The notes: generated by a model from the letters alone, not told the origin. A stretch of DNA of 64,000 nt from Piper betle (GCA_033002965.1 JAURVB010013341.1:62001-126000); one strand, 5' to 3'. Positions 35,332 to 48,327 are shown, counted from the stretch's first letter. Translations and numbers: made by a program.

Positions 35332-36213
35332 TCAAGTAGAAATTCGTGGCAACAGTAGCTCCCTGGCAAGGCGTCCTAGAGATATGGCAATGATGACCGG
35401 CAACACCTGGTATAACAATATGCTAATGAACTTGCCAAAGGTGGTACTCTTGTCAATACCCACTTTCACGAGAAAGTAATTATCAAACCATTTCCTAAGT
35501 ACAAGTTTCCACCAAATGGCCAGGTAGAATATTTCAACAAACCAAAGCACCTGGAAGACGTGGAGCAGTGAATGAAGAGAGGATCTGTCTCTGGGGACGA
35601 TGGCCGAGACAAGGAACAAGAACGCCGTCCCCGTAGAGATGATGGAAAGATTCATGACGACAACCAAGGTGTTCATCAGAAATGGTGCCTTGTTGATTTC
35701 CTTGCTCAGCAGCAAGAGGATGACGCATAGAGAAGAGAAGAGACCAATAAAATCCCACAGCATGAAGGCATGGTAGGCTCTCGATTGGGCGAGGACTGCT
35801 TTTCCCACCCTCTGTCTGGCATCGACCTTGCCATTTTCTGCTGGATCGGGCTCATAAAACCCGCCGGGGGGGTTTGCCGCCGCTTGGAAGCTGATGGTTG
35901 CTATGAGTGCGGCTACCACCATAAGAGAGCTGCGCATCTCCTTGAGCCACTCCTCTGGCGTTGTCTTTTCTTCCTTCTCTTCTTCTTCTCTATTGCGATT
36001 GGATGTTTGTAGCTAATCACCGCTGTTTGCTGCTTGGATAATCTGCTCAACCGAGGAATCCTTTCCCGAACCGCCGGCCGCAAGAATGATTTGCCCAAGT
36101 TCGACGACTAAGGCTTCGTTACAGAGCAATGGCAGCACATCAATGGGAGTTTCATCTCTGCCATTCTTTGCATTTACATGGATTCCAGGAGTGCCCAAAA
36201 GGACTTTGCTGAT
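35332..36213 (-). CDS. Ankyrin-repeat/PGG-domain membrane protein, terminal exon (with in-frame TAG)
   Basis: The last exon of a plant ankyrin protein of the ACD6/ITN1-like superfamily, a membrane-anchored group linked to defence and salt signalling. It opens at a splice acceptor (TATTTGCAG, then ATC) and completes an ankyrin repeat: ISKVLLGTPGIHVNAKNG, then DETPIDVL. After an acidic stretch (NREEEEKEEK) comes the PGG domain (EWLKEMRSSLMVVAALIAT, AANPPGGFYE). Further membrane segments lie at about 35766-35698, 35682-35605, 35565-35500 and 35430-35362. It stops at TGA (35332). A TAG at 36013-36015 lies in the same frame between the two parts. Either the gene is a recent pseudogene, or the PGG part starts separately at the ATG ending at 35937. 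Confidence 0.75.
36013..36015 (-). other. In-frame TAG inside ankyrin/PGG coding sequence
   Basis: The frame reads through from IIQAANSGD across TAG into LQTSNRNREEEE and the PGG domain without any shift. A single base change would explain it. No splice signals that would remove it are evident. Confidence 0.8.
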
Positions 36214-37235
36214 CTGCAAATAGAATGAGTACTTTTTACATAAGCAGACGAAAGAATAAGATTAGCCATGTAACTGGTGTTATAACTGGACACAAAAACA
36301 GCACATTTGTTGAGGTCAACCATATTTGATTTTTCTTTCCGAGAAAGTATTTTCTTGGATCGAAAAGGATTCTCCATTAGAAACTAACATTACGATTTTT
36401 TTTTACCATGTAGAATAATTTCGCTCATGCCACTTTCAACAAAAAACAAGTCCTACACAAAACAGAGTCCTTGTGAATATGTAGTATATATGTACGTTAA
36501 ACTCAGACTAACGATGGCTGTCATTTTGAATGTAAGCAAAGAGCCTAAGTCCCATTAAACATTATATGCCTTTTAAATAACATTATTTGCCCATAAATAC
36601 TTAGAGATAATAATCATTGTTTCCTTAAGCATGTTAAAAACTAAATGTAATTTGTTATTAAGGTGATATCAAAGCCTGGAACAAAGCACAAATAAAACCA
36701 TCTTAATTTAAAAGAACATCACTAACCATGTTTTCCCCCAATTTGACACTAAACACACCATGAGAATATTTGTGCACCTAAATCAATTGATCTATTATTA
36801 ACCTTGTGCATCAACAAATTATTATATTGTGATAAATTTTTCTTTAGCTTCCTTCAAATAGAAACAAAGTTTAAAAGTCGTAATACATACAATTATTTGC
36901 ACTAGCCACAGGCAACAATCCACCGCCTTGTAAATCTTATAACTAATTAATGCGATCTTCCGTTAGTTCATATCTTTCATTGTCTCTAAATGAATATATC
37001 CGAATTAGTATCTTGTATTCAGCATGAGTTGGGTTACCTTTGACTGTATAAAATAAATCATTGATTTTCTTTTCATAAAACCAGACATCATTTTGCAACG
37101 TGTCTTTTTCTCCATAAATACAACATCTCTTACGATCTTTTAGTTTTTTATCATCCCATGGGTTTTGTACTTGTGTGTGCTGTGTTTTTCTCTGTTGTAA
37201 TTCTTATTAATCACGTCACCTTGCCCTTCAAGAAG

Positions 37236-38454
37236 TAGGGGTGGGCGTGGACGTCCGAATTTGTCCGTCTGTCCGATATCCGAAGTATGTCCGACCGAAT
37301 TTGACCGACCGAATTCGACCGAAATAAAACAAACCAAACATGGACATTTTTTTGTCCGACCGAGTGTCCGATATTTATTAATAAACTTGTATGATCCATC
37401 TTCGGAAAAAAATATATCACATTAAAACATATCTGACTGATGTTATGAACCGATCGGTTCAATTGTCGATTCAAGTTGAGTATGTTTTAGAATATGTGTA
37501 CTGAGTCGACGCTGGTCGGGTGTACGAGCCATGAGGGTCATACGTACACAAGTATATGATGATAACATCATGAATACAACAGAAAAGAATGAGTTATCAG
37601 AATATATGAGAGTATGCCAATTATTTTTTTATTTTATATATAGTTGATCGTTGAATTAGTTTAAGTCATTTACCGCATTAGGACTCGCTACGGGGAATTT
37701 GGATGGGTTATTAATTATAGAATGCCATTATGATGTTGTAGTGTTTATTTTATTTTATGGAATTTTTTCTGATTTTATGGATTTTTTTAGGATTTATTCC
37801 GAGTTAGTTATTATTATTGACTCGAGACATTAGCGAGTCAAGTCTTATTTATGATATTGCCATCAATCAAACCTCCGACCCATTCTCTTCCCCGTCCAAA
37901 CCGCGCCGCCCCTTGTGTGGTCGCTGCCGCCGTCGCCGCTGCGTCGCCCGGCCGCCGATCGTCACCGCCAGGCCCCGCCGCGGCGTTGCCGCTGTCACCC
38001 CGAGCACCCCCGCCGTCACCCGGCCTCCACGACTGCGGAATCTTTGCTTGTCGTCGATTCCGCCGCCACCGCCGCCGCGTCGCCCGGCCGCCGATCATCG
38101 CCGCCAAGCCCCACAGCGGCGTTGCCGATCGTCACCCGGCCTCCACGACGCCGGAATCGCCACTCGTCGTCGATTCCGCCGCCAATACCCTCTGTTCGCG
38201 TCGTCGATTCCGCCGCCGGCGACCGTCGCCGCTACCATCTTTGACATTGCCAACCCCTCCTCAGGCGGCGGCGGAGGAGGCAGTGGCTGCGGAGGTGGCG
38301 GCGGTAGAGAGGGTTTGGTCCGTCCGCGGACATTGCTTGAGCCCGACGGACAATTCGATGTCCGAAGTCGGTCGGACAAATTTTGTCCGACGAATTTTTG
38401 GACAGACGCGGACAATAATTCGTCTGATGTCTGTCCGACCGATGCCCACCCCTA
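37236..38454. mobile_element. Non-autonomous hAT-type DNA transposon
   Basis: Terminal inverted repeats TAGGGGTGGGC / GCCCACCCCTA, flanked by an exact 8-bp duplication TCAAGAAG (37228-37235 and 38455-38462). Both TIR style and 8-bp duplication are hAT hallmarks. Subterminal regions are packed with GTCCGA/TCGGAC motifs (37253-37375 and 38340-38445), likely transposase-binding sites. The interior is GC-rich and repetitive (37900-38320) with long open frames in several registers, none conserved. No transposase motif is seen. Confidence 0.85.
37900..38320. repeat. GC-rich repeats inside the hAT element
   Basis: Repeated blocks such as CGTCGATTCCGCCGCC, GTCACCCGGCCTCCACGAC and GCGTCGCCCGGCCGCCGATC. 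The open frames 37817-38536 and 37851-38477 (plus) and 38095-38415 (minus) all run through these repeats and encode low-complexity Pro/Arg-rich strings. Confidence 0.75.
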
Positions 38455-38462
38455 TCAAGAAG

Positions 38463-40090
38463 TATTTTGGTGTCTAATTAATAAAGATCAATTTAGCATG
38501 AGAATTAAATATTTTCTTGATTTTCCTCAATCTTAATTTGAACCCACCAAATCATCATCACTACGGGTTTCTCACATGTGCCAGAGAATAATAAAATTTA
38601 ATGATGGTGAGAACTTAGTGAAAAACTTGTCTCCTTTAATTAAACTAATAACCCATCATTACCTCTCAAGTCACTAAGTTTCTCAACTCATACTTGAAAA
38701 ATACGTAATCTTTACCACCGTCTCATAATTAAAAAAATTCTCAAATCACTTCTTAATATCGACATATTTATAAAATAATTAATAAGTAAACAATTTATTA
38801 AATTACTTTTAACTTCAAAATATCTCACTATGTAAATCATCCAAACCATTTGTTGATTTAAAATCAATTAATTATCATCTACTCATTGTGAATGATATCA
38901 ACTCCCAAGATCGGTATTTAAATAAGCTTATTATCAAGTCATAAACACCAATAATTATCAATAAAAACCCACCTTGTCGTTCTAATTTTTCTATTTCAAG
39001 TTCAATAACCATAATAATAAATAATCTAACACATCAAACATGGAATAAAGATCGCAACATTGTGAAAAATATTATAATAAACTAGAAGCCAAGACTTGAA
39101 AATTATTGTAAAAATAAGAAATTTTTAATCGAGGTACAATCTAAAGAATGCTACCTTCAATGTAGATTGTTAAATTCATGTTTTAATGATTATCATCTTT
39201 GGTTAATTAGTAAAATATATATAGGATTTATAATCTTGGTGGAGTGTGCCAGAGAGCTAGACATGTGTTATGTAACATTTCCCTTCTATTGATTTTCTTA
39301 TCGAGATGACAAATGGGGAAAGTTAATGTGTATAAACAAGTACATGGATAGGAGCGAGTGCTCATATATTGGGAGATATATAAATGTTTAGTGTTTAGTT
39401 ATCTTGTGAACTTGAAGTTCTAATGATCAATTAAAGAAAATAACTAACTCATTTTAGGTTACCAATATCTAAATGGTCATAAATTGCATGACATGAGCAT
39501 AATCATTTCATTGCATTATATGACCTCTTACATTGTTTATTTGATTAACCACTTTTATAGGTACAAAATAGTGAAAATGAAAAACAACAAGGCTAGAGAC
39601 TAAAGACTTGAAGAATTCAAGATCAACATGGCAAGCTCAATGAATATTTCAATAGGTTTGACACCAATTTATGAGAGAGACACATCAACATGGAAGCTCT
39701 TTTCATCAAAAGGTGTTAAGATGAGACAACATTGCAAGCTCTCAAAGTACAACTATTTGAGTCTATTCATTGTCAAATGAATCAAGTTCATGAAGACTCC
39801 ATGTGAAGAAAATCTCACACAACCAAATTGAATAGTGAAGAATTAGTTGAAGTGCTAAAGCGAAAAACACATTGGTTAGAGTTTGTCCAGTGTTCGCTCA
39901 ATGTTTCGGTCAGGCATTTTGTTACCGAAGCATTGAGGTCCAGAAAGGTATTTAGATCTGTAAAACCTTAAATAAAAACCAAATTTTCTTAGCAACCTCA
40001 TTTCAAAGTTCATTCCATAACCCTAAAACCCTAATTCAAAGCCCACGTTACTAACCAAGATCAACCCTATGCCCATTGAATATATAATTT
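38463..40090. other. No gene seen (intron sequence)
   Basis: AT-rich, with no recognisable domain. Around 39540-39830 the style resembles retrotransposon untranslated sequence, but I cannot assign it. Confidence 0.4.
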
Positions 40091-41571
40091 AAGTAGTGCC
40101 CACATGATTCAAGTGGGGCACATATAATGGAGTGAATTTGGTAGAAATTTATGGAGAAAAAAAGTGAATTAAGTGGCAACTTTTATAAAAAGAGTGAAAA
40201 ATTAGGTTGAGTGGGATACGAGGTAGCAACCATTTGAAAATGGAGTGAATTAGGTTGGTGGGGCCCACATAATGGAGTGAATGGGTTCACTGAGACCCAC
40301 ATGCTTGAAGATTTTAGATAAAAAATGTGGAAGAATAGTTTCCATACTATCCAATAAATAATCCCTCTCATTCCTCTCCAAAGCACAACAAAAATGAGTT
40401 AGCTCTCTCATTTGTCTCGTCTCTCTCTTGTCATTCCTTTAGTTTTATGCCGAATAGGATATGCCCTTGACCAATTCAACGCCTCCCTCTTTCTTGTTGT
40501 GCTTTTGTCTAAGGTGCATCTTTATTCTACTTTGTTTCTTTATCGTAGTTCATTTCATTAGTTCATGCATGCATAGATTTTTTTGTTTTATGGTATTGTG
40601 ATATATTATTTCGGTTTATTTGTTGACATTTTCATACTAATTTAATATATTTGTCTATAAAATTATTATATTACTTTATTTTGATTTACTCTACTTTATG
40701 TTGGTATGTAACGCATACCATGCCATAATAGTTTTCTTTGCATGAATCTTAAATATATCGTGTTAGTGTATTTTTATTCACACATTACGATTTGATTACT
40801 TGCTTGGTTTGCGTGTCACACGGTATGTATAACTTCAGTACGTTTAATAAAATTGACTAGTTGTCATTGATCAGTAAGGCGGATGTAGGGTTCGGGCATT
40901 GGTGTGTTGGACATGTGTCGGGCTTTGCTTACCTAATTGAAATACATGACAGGCGTTGAATGTCAAGTTGTACTTACCGGTTCCCGTGTCAAAGGAACCA
41001 TTTCACTCGGTACGTACTCAGAAGCTGAAGTCTCGCACAGGACATAGATTACTGTTCATTGGTCGGGTAATATTGAGTGAACACTAATGGTAGATTTGTA
41101 GTAGGAAGGCAACCCTACTAGAATGGGACTTGGACGTAGACTCAATAATATGCCTCATTATGTAAATTTATTTAAGTTTACTATAGTTATATAACTTAGT
41201 CTTTTTATCTCTAAACCGGAATTGGCTCGATAGGTGCCCATTTGGACACATGAGTTCATGGGTTTTGGGTAGGGACAATCAGCGGACTTTGTGATGGACT
41301 TCTTTTAATGGTGTTATTTTTGCGTGTTTTTGTTATGGGTTTCATTGCATGGTAGTGGAAATAGTTTCTTTACTATAATCATTTTAGAATTGGATTATTG
41401 TCTACTTATATGCTAAATATGGTTGTAATAAATTGGTTTTTGTCAAAATGAATTATTTGGTTTTGATTAGCTGTGTATTTGGTTGTGAATCTAAAGTTCT
41501 CTTTCTACTTTGTTGTTCAGATCTCTATGTAACACCTGGCCCAGGCTCTGATCGGGCACATTGTTGCACTG
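40091..41571 (+). repeat. Probable 5' LTR or leader remnant of element D
   Basis: It lies directly upstream of a primer-site-like TGGTATCAAAAC (41571-41582) and of gag. It ends near TCTATGTAACACC. Its composition is LTR-like, but no second copy exists in the window, so its ends are not defined. Confidence 0.3.
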
Positions 41572-41590
41572 GTATCAAAACTGTGTTTCC
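41571..41590 (+). other. Primer-binding-site-like sequence of element D
   Basis: TGGTATCAAAACTGTGTTTC. The first eight bases match the tRNA-Met complement used by A, B and C, and the spacing to gag is normal. Confidence 0.45.
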
Positions 41591-41837
41591 ATGAAGCCAT
41601 GCAAACAAATCCATATCTTGTTAAAAAGTCAATGATTCCACTGTTCCAAGGGTCGGGTTTTCTTAACAAGTGATGCTTCAAATGGTGGTGCGCACTAGAT
41701 CGCAAGAGCAGCCAGCTCCACAGGATCAGACCAATTACAATAACATACTGGTCCATATTCTATAGGCATTTCAGGGATTAGCACATTCTAAACTGGATAC
41801 TAGGAGGGTGATCATGGATGGGATCTAACGGCACCCA

Positions 41838-42281
41838 GTGGCTCCCACTTCAGCATGGGGCAATGGTGGATCCAATTCGGCGGGAGGTCTAGGCACCACA
41901 TTCGGGTTTGTCCACAAGGTCGACCTGGTGGCGCTTGACGCTAGAGTCCCACCAACTGTTCAAACTGATCCTGTGTCAGCGAGGGGAGGCGTGCCATGGA
42001 TGGCAAGTGAGGAGGATAAATACAATGTGAAAATGTTTATAAAGAATGAGGCAAAGGTGTTCATTGGTGAGACTGATCCGATCCAAGCGGAGAATTGGAT
42101 TAATGTCATCCATATGGCTTTTCGAGGCTCGCAAGTGCCAAATCGGCACAAAACCCGGTTGGTGTCATGCATGCTTCAGGAAGAGGCGTACCAGTGGTTG
42201 AAGACCAAAGAGGAGACAAAATTTCAGCACCTGGACATAAATTCTATCACTTGGGTTGATTTTATGGAAGTCTTTAATTAG
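41838..42281 (+). pseudogene. Element D gag fragment
   Basis: 147 codons with the Gag core AENWINVIHMAF, RLVSCMLQEEAYQWL and ITWVDFMEVFN, the same family pattern as A and C but more diverged. It ends at a TAG where A and C have a Gly codon (FNGQ). Downstream Gag similarity continues to about 42400 with stops. The protease is missing. Confidence 0.75.
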
Positions 42282-42639
42282 CAATGTTTTCTAAGCCTAT
42301 TGTCCAGTAGAAAGTGTTAGAGTTTAACAACTTGATGCAGGGTACTGATTTGGTAAGGGAGTATGCTTGAAAGTTTTTGGCCCTGGTTGATTAGCCAAAA
42401 AGAAGGCATGGGCTAACAAGTTTTTCTGGAACAAGAGCAAGCACATAAGAAATCCTCCTTTCCAGTCAAACCAATGAGCTTCAATTCGGGTTTGGCCATG
42501 CCTGTTGGCCAACAACAGTGGCCAAGGGTCTAGATCAAATCCATCTTCATGTATTGTGTCTTCCCATAGCTAGCCAAGTTGTTGAGTCAGGAGAGTCACG
42601 CTTTTGTGGCAAGTCGAGTTGATTTAGAGTCAAAGTCTA

Positions 42640-43605
42640 GAGACTTGTCTGCAATTGCTGTGGTTGAGGAGTTCTTAGATGTTTTCATGGGGGAGTTGTG
42701 AAGATTACCACCTAGAGAGAGGTTGAGTTTACAATCAATGTAGCACCAGGAACAACCTCAATTTCCAAAGCACCATATCAAATGGCTCCATCTGAATTGA
42801 AAGAGCTCAAGTCCAAGCTAGAGGAGTTTCTTACAGCCAGATTCATTTGATTGACTACTTCTCCATGGGGAGCACATGTCCTATTTGTGAAAAAGAAAGA
42901 TAGATCACGCTAACTATGTATTGATTATTGATATCTCAACCAGATCACTATTATGAATTAGTATCCGTTACCGAGGATTGATAACAAATTTGATCAGTTG
43001 AAATCAACAAGAGCATTCTCCAAGATTGACCTATGGTGTGGTTATCACCAATTGCAAGTTAAAGAGTATGATGTGGAGAAGATGGGTTGTAGGATGAGGT
43101 ATAGGCAATATGAGTTCCTCCGTGATGCCTTTGGTTTAGCAAACGCCCTTGCCACTTTTATGTCACTGATGAACCGGGTGTATTATCCTTATCTAGAAAA
43201 GTTCATTATTGCTTTCATGGATGATATACTTGTGTTTTCAAACAACGGACAAGATCATGAACACCATCTAAGGTTTGCACTCCAAGTGTGACAAGGAATG
43301 AAGGGTTTGTCACCTATAGTGATGCATCCAAGCTTGGCTTAGGGTGCGTTCTAGTGCAAAACAGGATGGTGGTGGCCTATGCTTATTGACAATTGAAAAT
43401 GCATGGACAAAACTATGCCACAAATGATTTAGAGTTGGCAGTAGTAGTGTTTACATTGAAATTGTGGCGGCACTACTTATATGGTTCTAAATTTGATTAC
43501 TACATAGATTATAAGAGTTTGAAATATGTTTTTTCTCAAAGTAATCTAAACTTAAGGCAACAACATTGGATGGAGTGCCTTAAGGACTACGACTTTTAGT
43601 TGTCT
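42640..43605 (+). pseudogene. Element D reverse transcriptase and RNase H remnant
   Basis: RT similarity starts near 42660 (EEFLDVF, then [23 protein letters not shown]). The open part 42998-43291 has FSKIDLWCGYHQLQV, YEFLRDAFGLANALATF and the active site FMDD. At about 43289 the sequence jumps from RT (HLRFALQV) to RNase H (RNEGFVTYSDASKLGLGC), deleting the thumb. RNase H continues in 43393-43599, with the usual DHxS motif reading IDYKS. Multiple stops. Confidence 0.75.
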
Positions 43606-44665
43606 TATCACCAGGGAAGGCCAATGTTGTAGTTGATGCCCTAAGTCATAAGGGAAAATCGATAACAGTCAACATATGGCATGTCTATGGGCAATGTTAG
43701 CCAAAGTAATTGTAATCAACCCTATGAAGTAGGTAACTAGTTTGATAGCACATCTTGTTATTTGTAATGACTTGGTTCAATTGGTAAAGTTTGATTAAAT
43801 GGATAATGGAGAGTTGGTTATATTCATGTAGTCATTGGCTGATGGCTAGGAATGAAGAGGTAGAATGAAGAGGTATGTATCAGACTTCGTCTCTATGTCT
43901 TAGATATGAATGTAGATAAAGCTCAACACTGACCCCCAGGTGGGCTATTGAAACCTCTTGACATCCCTACTTGGAAGTGGGAGTGTGTGACATGTGACTT
44001 TTTTGTGAAAGCTCCCTAAGACCCTAAAAAACATGATTCTATATGGGCGGTGGTAACCGGGTGACAAAGTCAGCCCATTTCATTCTGAGTAAGTCAATGC
44101 AAATGACAGACTACGTGGGGTTTGAAAAGAGACGGGTTTGGATTTGGATTCTTTGTTTACTTCCCACTCTTGGCGCGCTTTCCAAAAGGCATTAGGTACT
44201 GAGATCAAGCTTAGTACTGCCTACCATCCCCAAATGGATGGTCAAAGTGAGTCCACTATCCGAGTGTTGAAAGACCTTTTAAGAGCTTGCATTATGGATT
44301 GGAGAGAAGATTGGGAGTAACACTTGCCTTTGGTAGAATTCATGTAGAGCAATTCATATTAGGCAAGTATTGACATGACACCCTTGGAGGCGTTTTATGG
44401 GAGACCAGTTAGTTGAGTCTCTAGAATGGTAATAGCAAGTCTAGAGTTATTGCACGAAGCGGCATAAAAGGTGAAGATCATTAGACAACGATTGAAAGCT
44501 GCCCAGGACCGACAAAAGAGCTATGTTGATGTTAGGTGCAAGGACCTAGAATTCAAAGTTTGGGAGCATGTATACCTCAAGGTATCCCAGACAAAGGGAG
44601 TGGTATGCTTTGGATCATCTGGAAAGCTGAAACTCATATATTTCGGGCCTTTTCAAATTGAATAA
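43606..44665 (+). pseudogene. Element D integrase remnant
   Basis: Stop-laden zinc-domain traces lead to 44138-44320 (LFTSHSWRAFQKALGTEIKLSTAYHPQMDGQSE, the stretch around the catalytic Glu) and 44471-44665 (KAAQDRQKSYVD, DLEFKVWEHVYLKVS, GPFQIE). Similarity stops at 44665 before the chromodomain-type tail. No 3' LTR is visible. Confidence 0.75.
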
Positions 44666-45643
44666 GTCGGTTTTGACAACCCTCTTTGAAAGAATGAATC
44701 CCTAAACTCTGTAGATGTGAATTAGGAACCTCAAGCTAGTGTGAAAATTGGTGTAATCTTAAACTTATATTCATAGGAAATTCTTGTTTAAAGCAAAGAG
44801 AGATCATTGTATGTTAGGTGATGCTCAAAGTATTTAGCTAAATTGTAAACTCTCAAGGCGTTGGAAGTGTGTGTGAGCATAGGTCTTTGTGGAAAAGGTG
44901 CCAGGAAGACTAGACTATTTTAGCTCAAAGTGCGAGCTGGTAAAAAGAGTATAGCTTCAAGATGGTGGCAGTCTGAGGAGTCTTTAGAGCTTGGTGCACG
45001 ACTCTTTAACACTTGGGAGGTGCTTGTGAGGAATACTTGTAGCGTGCAAAGGACCTTGACATTGGCGTTGGGAGGATGCTAGAGTGCAAGCTTCTTCGGC
45101 ACATATGGAGAATTATTGAAGGAGGACTTGTGAATACAAGACTCCTTAGCACTTTGTGCTAGTAAAGAAGGCTTTATTGTAACTTGTAAATTGTACAAGT
45201 TGGTTGTCATAATAAAACTACTAAGACTTACCCAAGTAAGGACTTAGTGGGCTACTAGAAATGACAAATCAAGTTGGGAACCTCATGAAAAAAATTTTAT
45301 GTCCTTTCTCTTGTATTCTCTTTATTGTATTATTATATTTACTTGTTTATATACTTGTTTTTATACTAACTTAACTTCCCTACGCTTGACTTTTGCCACC
45401 GTTGGAAGTTAAGTATATACAAAATTTAAACCACCTCTCTATTTGTATAATTTGATTTACTTACTAATATACTTATCTATTTGGAGGAGTACTTCTTGTG
45501 CTTCACACACCACAATTTAAATGGGTTCATATTAATTGCTAATAGCCCAACCTATCCATTCACTTGTGCTTGGATTCTTAATTAGTGAATATCCTTTCTT
45601 GTACTCAATTAGATTAATTATGCTTAATTTGTGAAAATCATTT
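44666..45643. other. No gene seen
   Basis: Mixed sequence downstream of element D, with GT-rich and T-rich patches. It may be retrotransposon untranslated sequence. Nothing in the window matches it. Confidence 0.4.
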
Positions 45644-46690
45644 TTACTATATTATTTCACTCTTATAATCATTATAAGGTCTTTAAGATTGTATAAATAT
45701 AATTATGTTATTAAGTACTTATAGTTATCTCTCCCCCACATTAGGTATTGCTTTCATAGATTTGTCATCATATTTATACTTGGGTTTCTACCCACACTCT
45801 ACTGGAAGATGCAACAATCACAATGAGTTCAGGAGAGCCGGTAATATATTATTTTTGACTGCTTGATTGATTGAACATGAATTGAAGAATTATCATGATT
45901 TTGCTTGATAGAAGTTCAAGAAAACAAAGTCCAAAATTTACCCTCGTATTTTTTTCTCTCCAACAAATGGTCTATAAGGTGTTGTTTTTTGTTTTTTATT
46001 TTTGTTTTTGGTTTACGAAAAAAAGTCTATAAGGTGTTTTTAAGGACGAAGAAGACAAAGGGATGTGAGAAAGTCGCCGACCAAGGCGACACAGTCCGAG
46101 GGAGATGGGGGGAGTGAGATTAAGCAAAACGAAGGTAAACTTAATTGTACGTGAAAGTTACTATTAAACTATAGAGCTTTATTGTTGTGTGTCCTGTCAT
46201 ATGGCTATGGTTTTTTAACCGTAGAAAAAAAATCAAATTTGAATAATTGTAAACTGGTGATGTGTATATGAGTTTTATTGTATACTCATACATCATATAA
46301 TTAAAGCTCAATAAAGGCACATACGACATTAAAATTAAAACACCTTATTTAGCTATGCTTTGTCCATATATATATATATATATATATATATGATTTTTCT
46401 TCACCTCTAAATAATAGGTAGGACGTGTACTAATTTTAGACCTTTGATTACCATTATCTATTTATATTAGATGAAAATAATCATAGTTCCTATACAAGTT
46501 AAATTTGAACAATAAGAATTTAGAAATAAATATATGATAAATTATAAATAAGATAAAACGTATCTTGTACCATAATATATCGATTGACAAGAGTCACCAC
46601 ACAAATCCAAACTGTATCACTAAGAAAAAACTTAATTTCACAGCCTTACTTCCCTCTCTTTAGAAAAACTGGATCTCTTTTTCTCTCAAG
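45644..46690. repeat. First copy of a 1047-bp tandem duplication
   Basis: Starts TTACTATATTATTTCAC and contains a (TA)n run at 46366-46391, then a 300-bp tail ending CTCTCTTTTTCTCTCAAG-like. The second copy begins immediately at 46691. The small open frame 45905-46117 is not conserved in the second copy. Confidence 0.85.
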
Positions 46691-47429
46691 TTACTATATT
46701 ATTTCACTTTTATAATCATTATAAGGTCTTTAAGATTGTATAAATATAATTATGTTATTAAGTACTTATAGTTATCTCTCCCCCACATTAGGTATTGCTT
46801 TCATAGATTTGTCATCATATTTATACTTGGGTTTCTACCCACACTCTACTGGAAGATGCAACAATCACAATGAGTTCAGGAGAGCCGGTAATATATTATT
46901 TTTGACTGATTGATTGATTGAACATGAATTGAAGAATTATCATGATTTTGGTTGATAGAAGTTCAAGAAAACAAAGTCCAAAATTTACCCTCGTATTTTT
47001 TTCTCTCCAACAAATGGTCTATAAGGTGTTGTTTTTTGTTTTTTTATTTTTGTTTTTGGTTTACGAAAAAAAGTCTATAAGGTGTTTCTAAGGAGGAAGA
47101 AGACAAAGGGATGTGAGATAGTTGCCGACTAAGGCGACATGGTCCGAGGGAGATGGAGGGGTGTGAGATTAAGCTAACCGAAGGTAAACTTAATTGTACG
47201 TGAAAGTTACTTTTAAACTATATTATTGTGTGTCATGTCATATGGCTATGGTTTTTTAACTGTAGAAAAAATTAAATGTGAATAATTGTAAACTGGCGAT
47301 GTGTATATGAATTTTATTGTGTACTCATATATCATATAATTAAAGCTCAACAAAGGCTCATACGACATTAAAATTAAAACAACTTATTTAGCTATGTTTT
47401 GTCCATCTATATATATATATATATATATA
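46691..47429. repeat. Second copy of the 1047-bp duplication, first part
   Basis: Closely matches 45644-46391 and ends in its own (TA)n run (47408-47429). The rest of the copy lies at 52202-52547, so the inverted-repeat element was inserted into the microsatellite after the duplication. Confidence 0.85.
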
Positions 47430-47529
47430 GGAGAAGATTGTTGTATTAGAGTATATCTAAGTTGGTTGTGATAGAATTTGTTTACAGCCCTTAGATGATG
47501 ATCCGACGGCTCAAATTCAATCCCAACAA

Positions 47530-47905
47530 AAAAAACTGTTTCTCCTCCCCACCCTCCCTTTCTCTGCTCCAACGTCCACCGGCAAGTCCGCCGTCGCCTG
47601 CGGAGTCTTCGTCGGCCTCATGAAGGGCACCGACATCATGTTCCAGTGCTTCGTCCCCCTCATCCCCGTCGAGGTTGGTGTTCGTGCTAGCCGCGACGCC
47701 CGGGACCGCCCTTGCTCTGCCTACCGCGATGCCCGGCACCGCCCCTGCTCTGCCTACCGCGACACCCTGCCAAGTTCACATTTTTCCTTCATCGACTACA
47801 TCGTTGATGTCCGCAAAGCCGTCGCCTACGCCAGCCTGCAACTGTAGTCATCCATTGATCACGAATTCACCGAGGCAGTTGTCGTGAGGGCGGCCAATCC
47901 GAGCA
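47530..47905 (+). other. GC-rich block of left arm (possible captured gene piece)
   Basis: Open on plus, with STGKSAVACGVFVGLMKGTD and MFQCFVPLIPVEVG, followed by a repeated RDARxRPCSAY unit. The block resumes after the solo LTR at 49609. The right arm keeps the same residues (KGVDIMFQHFVPLIPVEVG-like on minus). I do not recognise the source protein. Confidence 0.45.
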
Positions 47906-48159
47906 TGTAAAGACCCGGAAAAAAAAATTTTAGCTGGTTAAGTATGAATTACCCAGTTAAATTGAAAAGTAATTTCTAATCGGACGATTCTAGTTGAATC
48001 AGTCGAGTCGAACACATTAATTAAGTGAACCATACCATTTAAGAGGTTGAGTGAAAAGGTTAAGTGAACCGTGTTAATTACCCAATTACCCGGTTAAAGG
48101 AATTATGATGAAAGGGTGCTTCCACAAACCCTAGCCGTCATTTATTCTTTAAAAAAGGA

Positions 48160-48327
48160 GAAGGGGTCGTTGAACCTAGGAAATACCAATGGATGATGGG
48201 GTGTGAGAATTTAATGAAGGGGTCGTTGAACCTAGGAAATACCAATGGATGATGGGGTGTGAGAATTTAATGAAGGGGTCATTGAACCTAGGAAATACCA
48301 ATGGATGATGGGGTATGAGAATTTAAT
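48160..48327. repeat. Three 56-bp tandem units in the solo LTR
   Basis: Units begin GAAGGGGTCGTTGAACC at 48160, 48216 and 48272, and are almost identical. Confidence 0.95.

Noticed and set aside
36013..36015. Programmed stop-codon readthrough at the ankyrin/PGG TAG
   Set aside because: The following context is not a well-established readthrough signal for TAG, and no orthologue is available here. A plain nonsense change is simpler.
37817..38536. 239-codon open frame in the hAT element as a host gene
   Set aside because: Low-complexity Pro/Arg repeats open in three plus frames and on minus; no conserved domain.
45905..46117. 70-codon plus ORF in the 1047-bp duplication
   Set aside because: The second copy of the duplication does not keep the frame.
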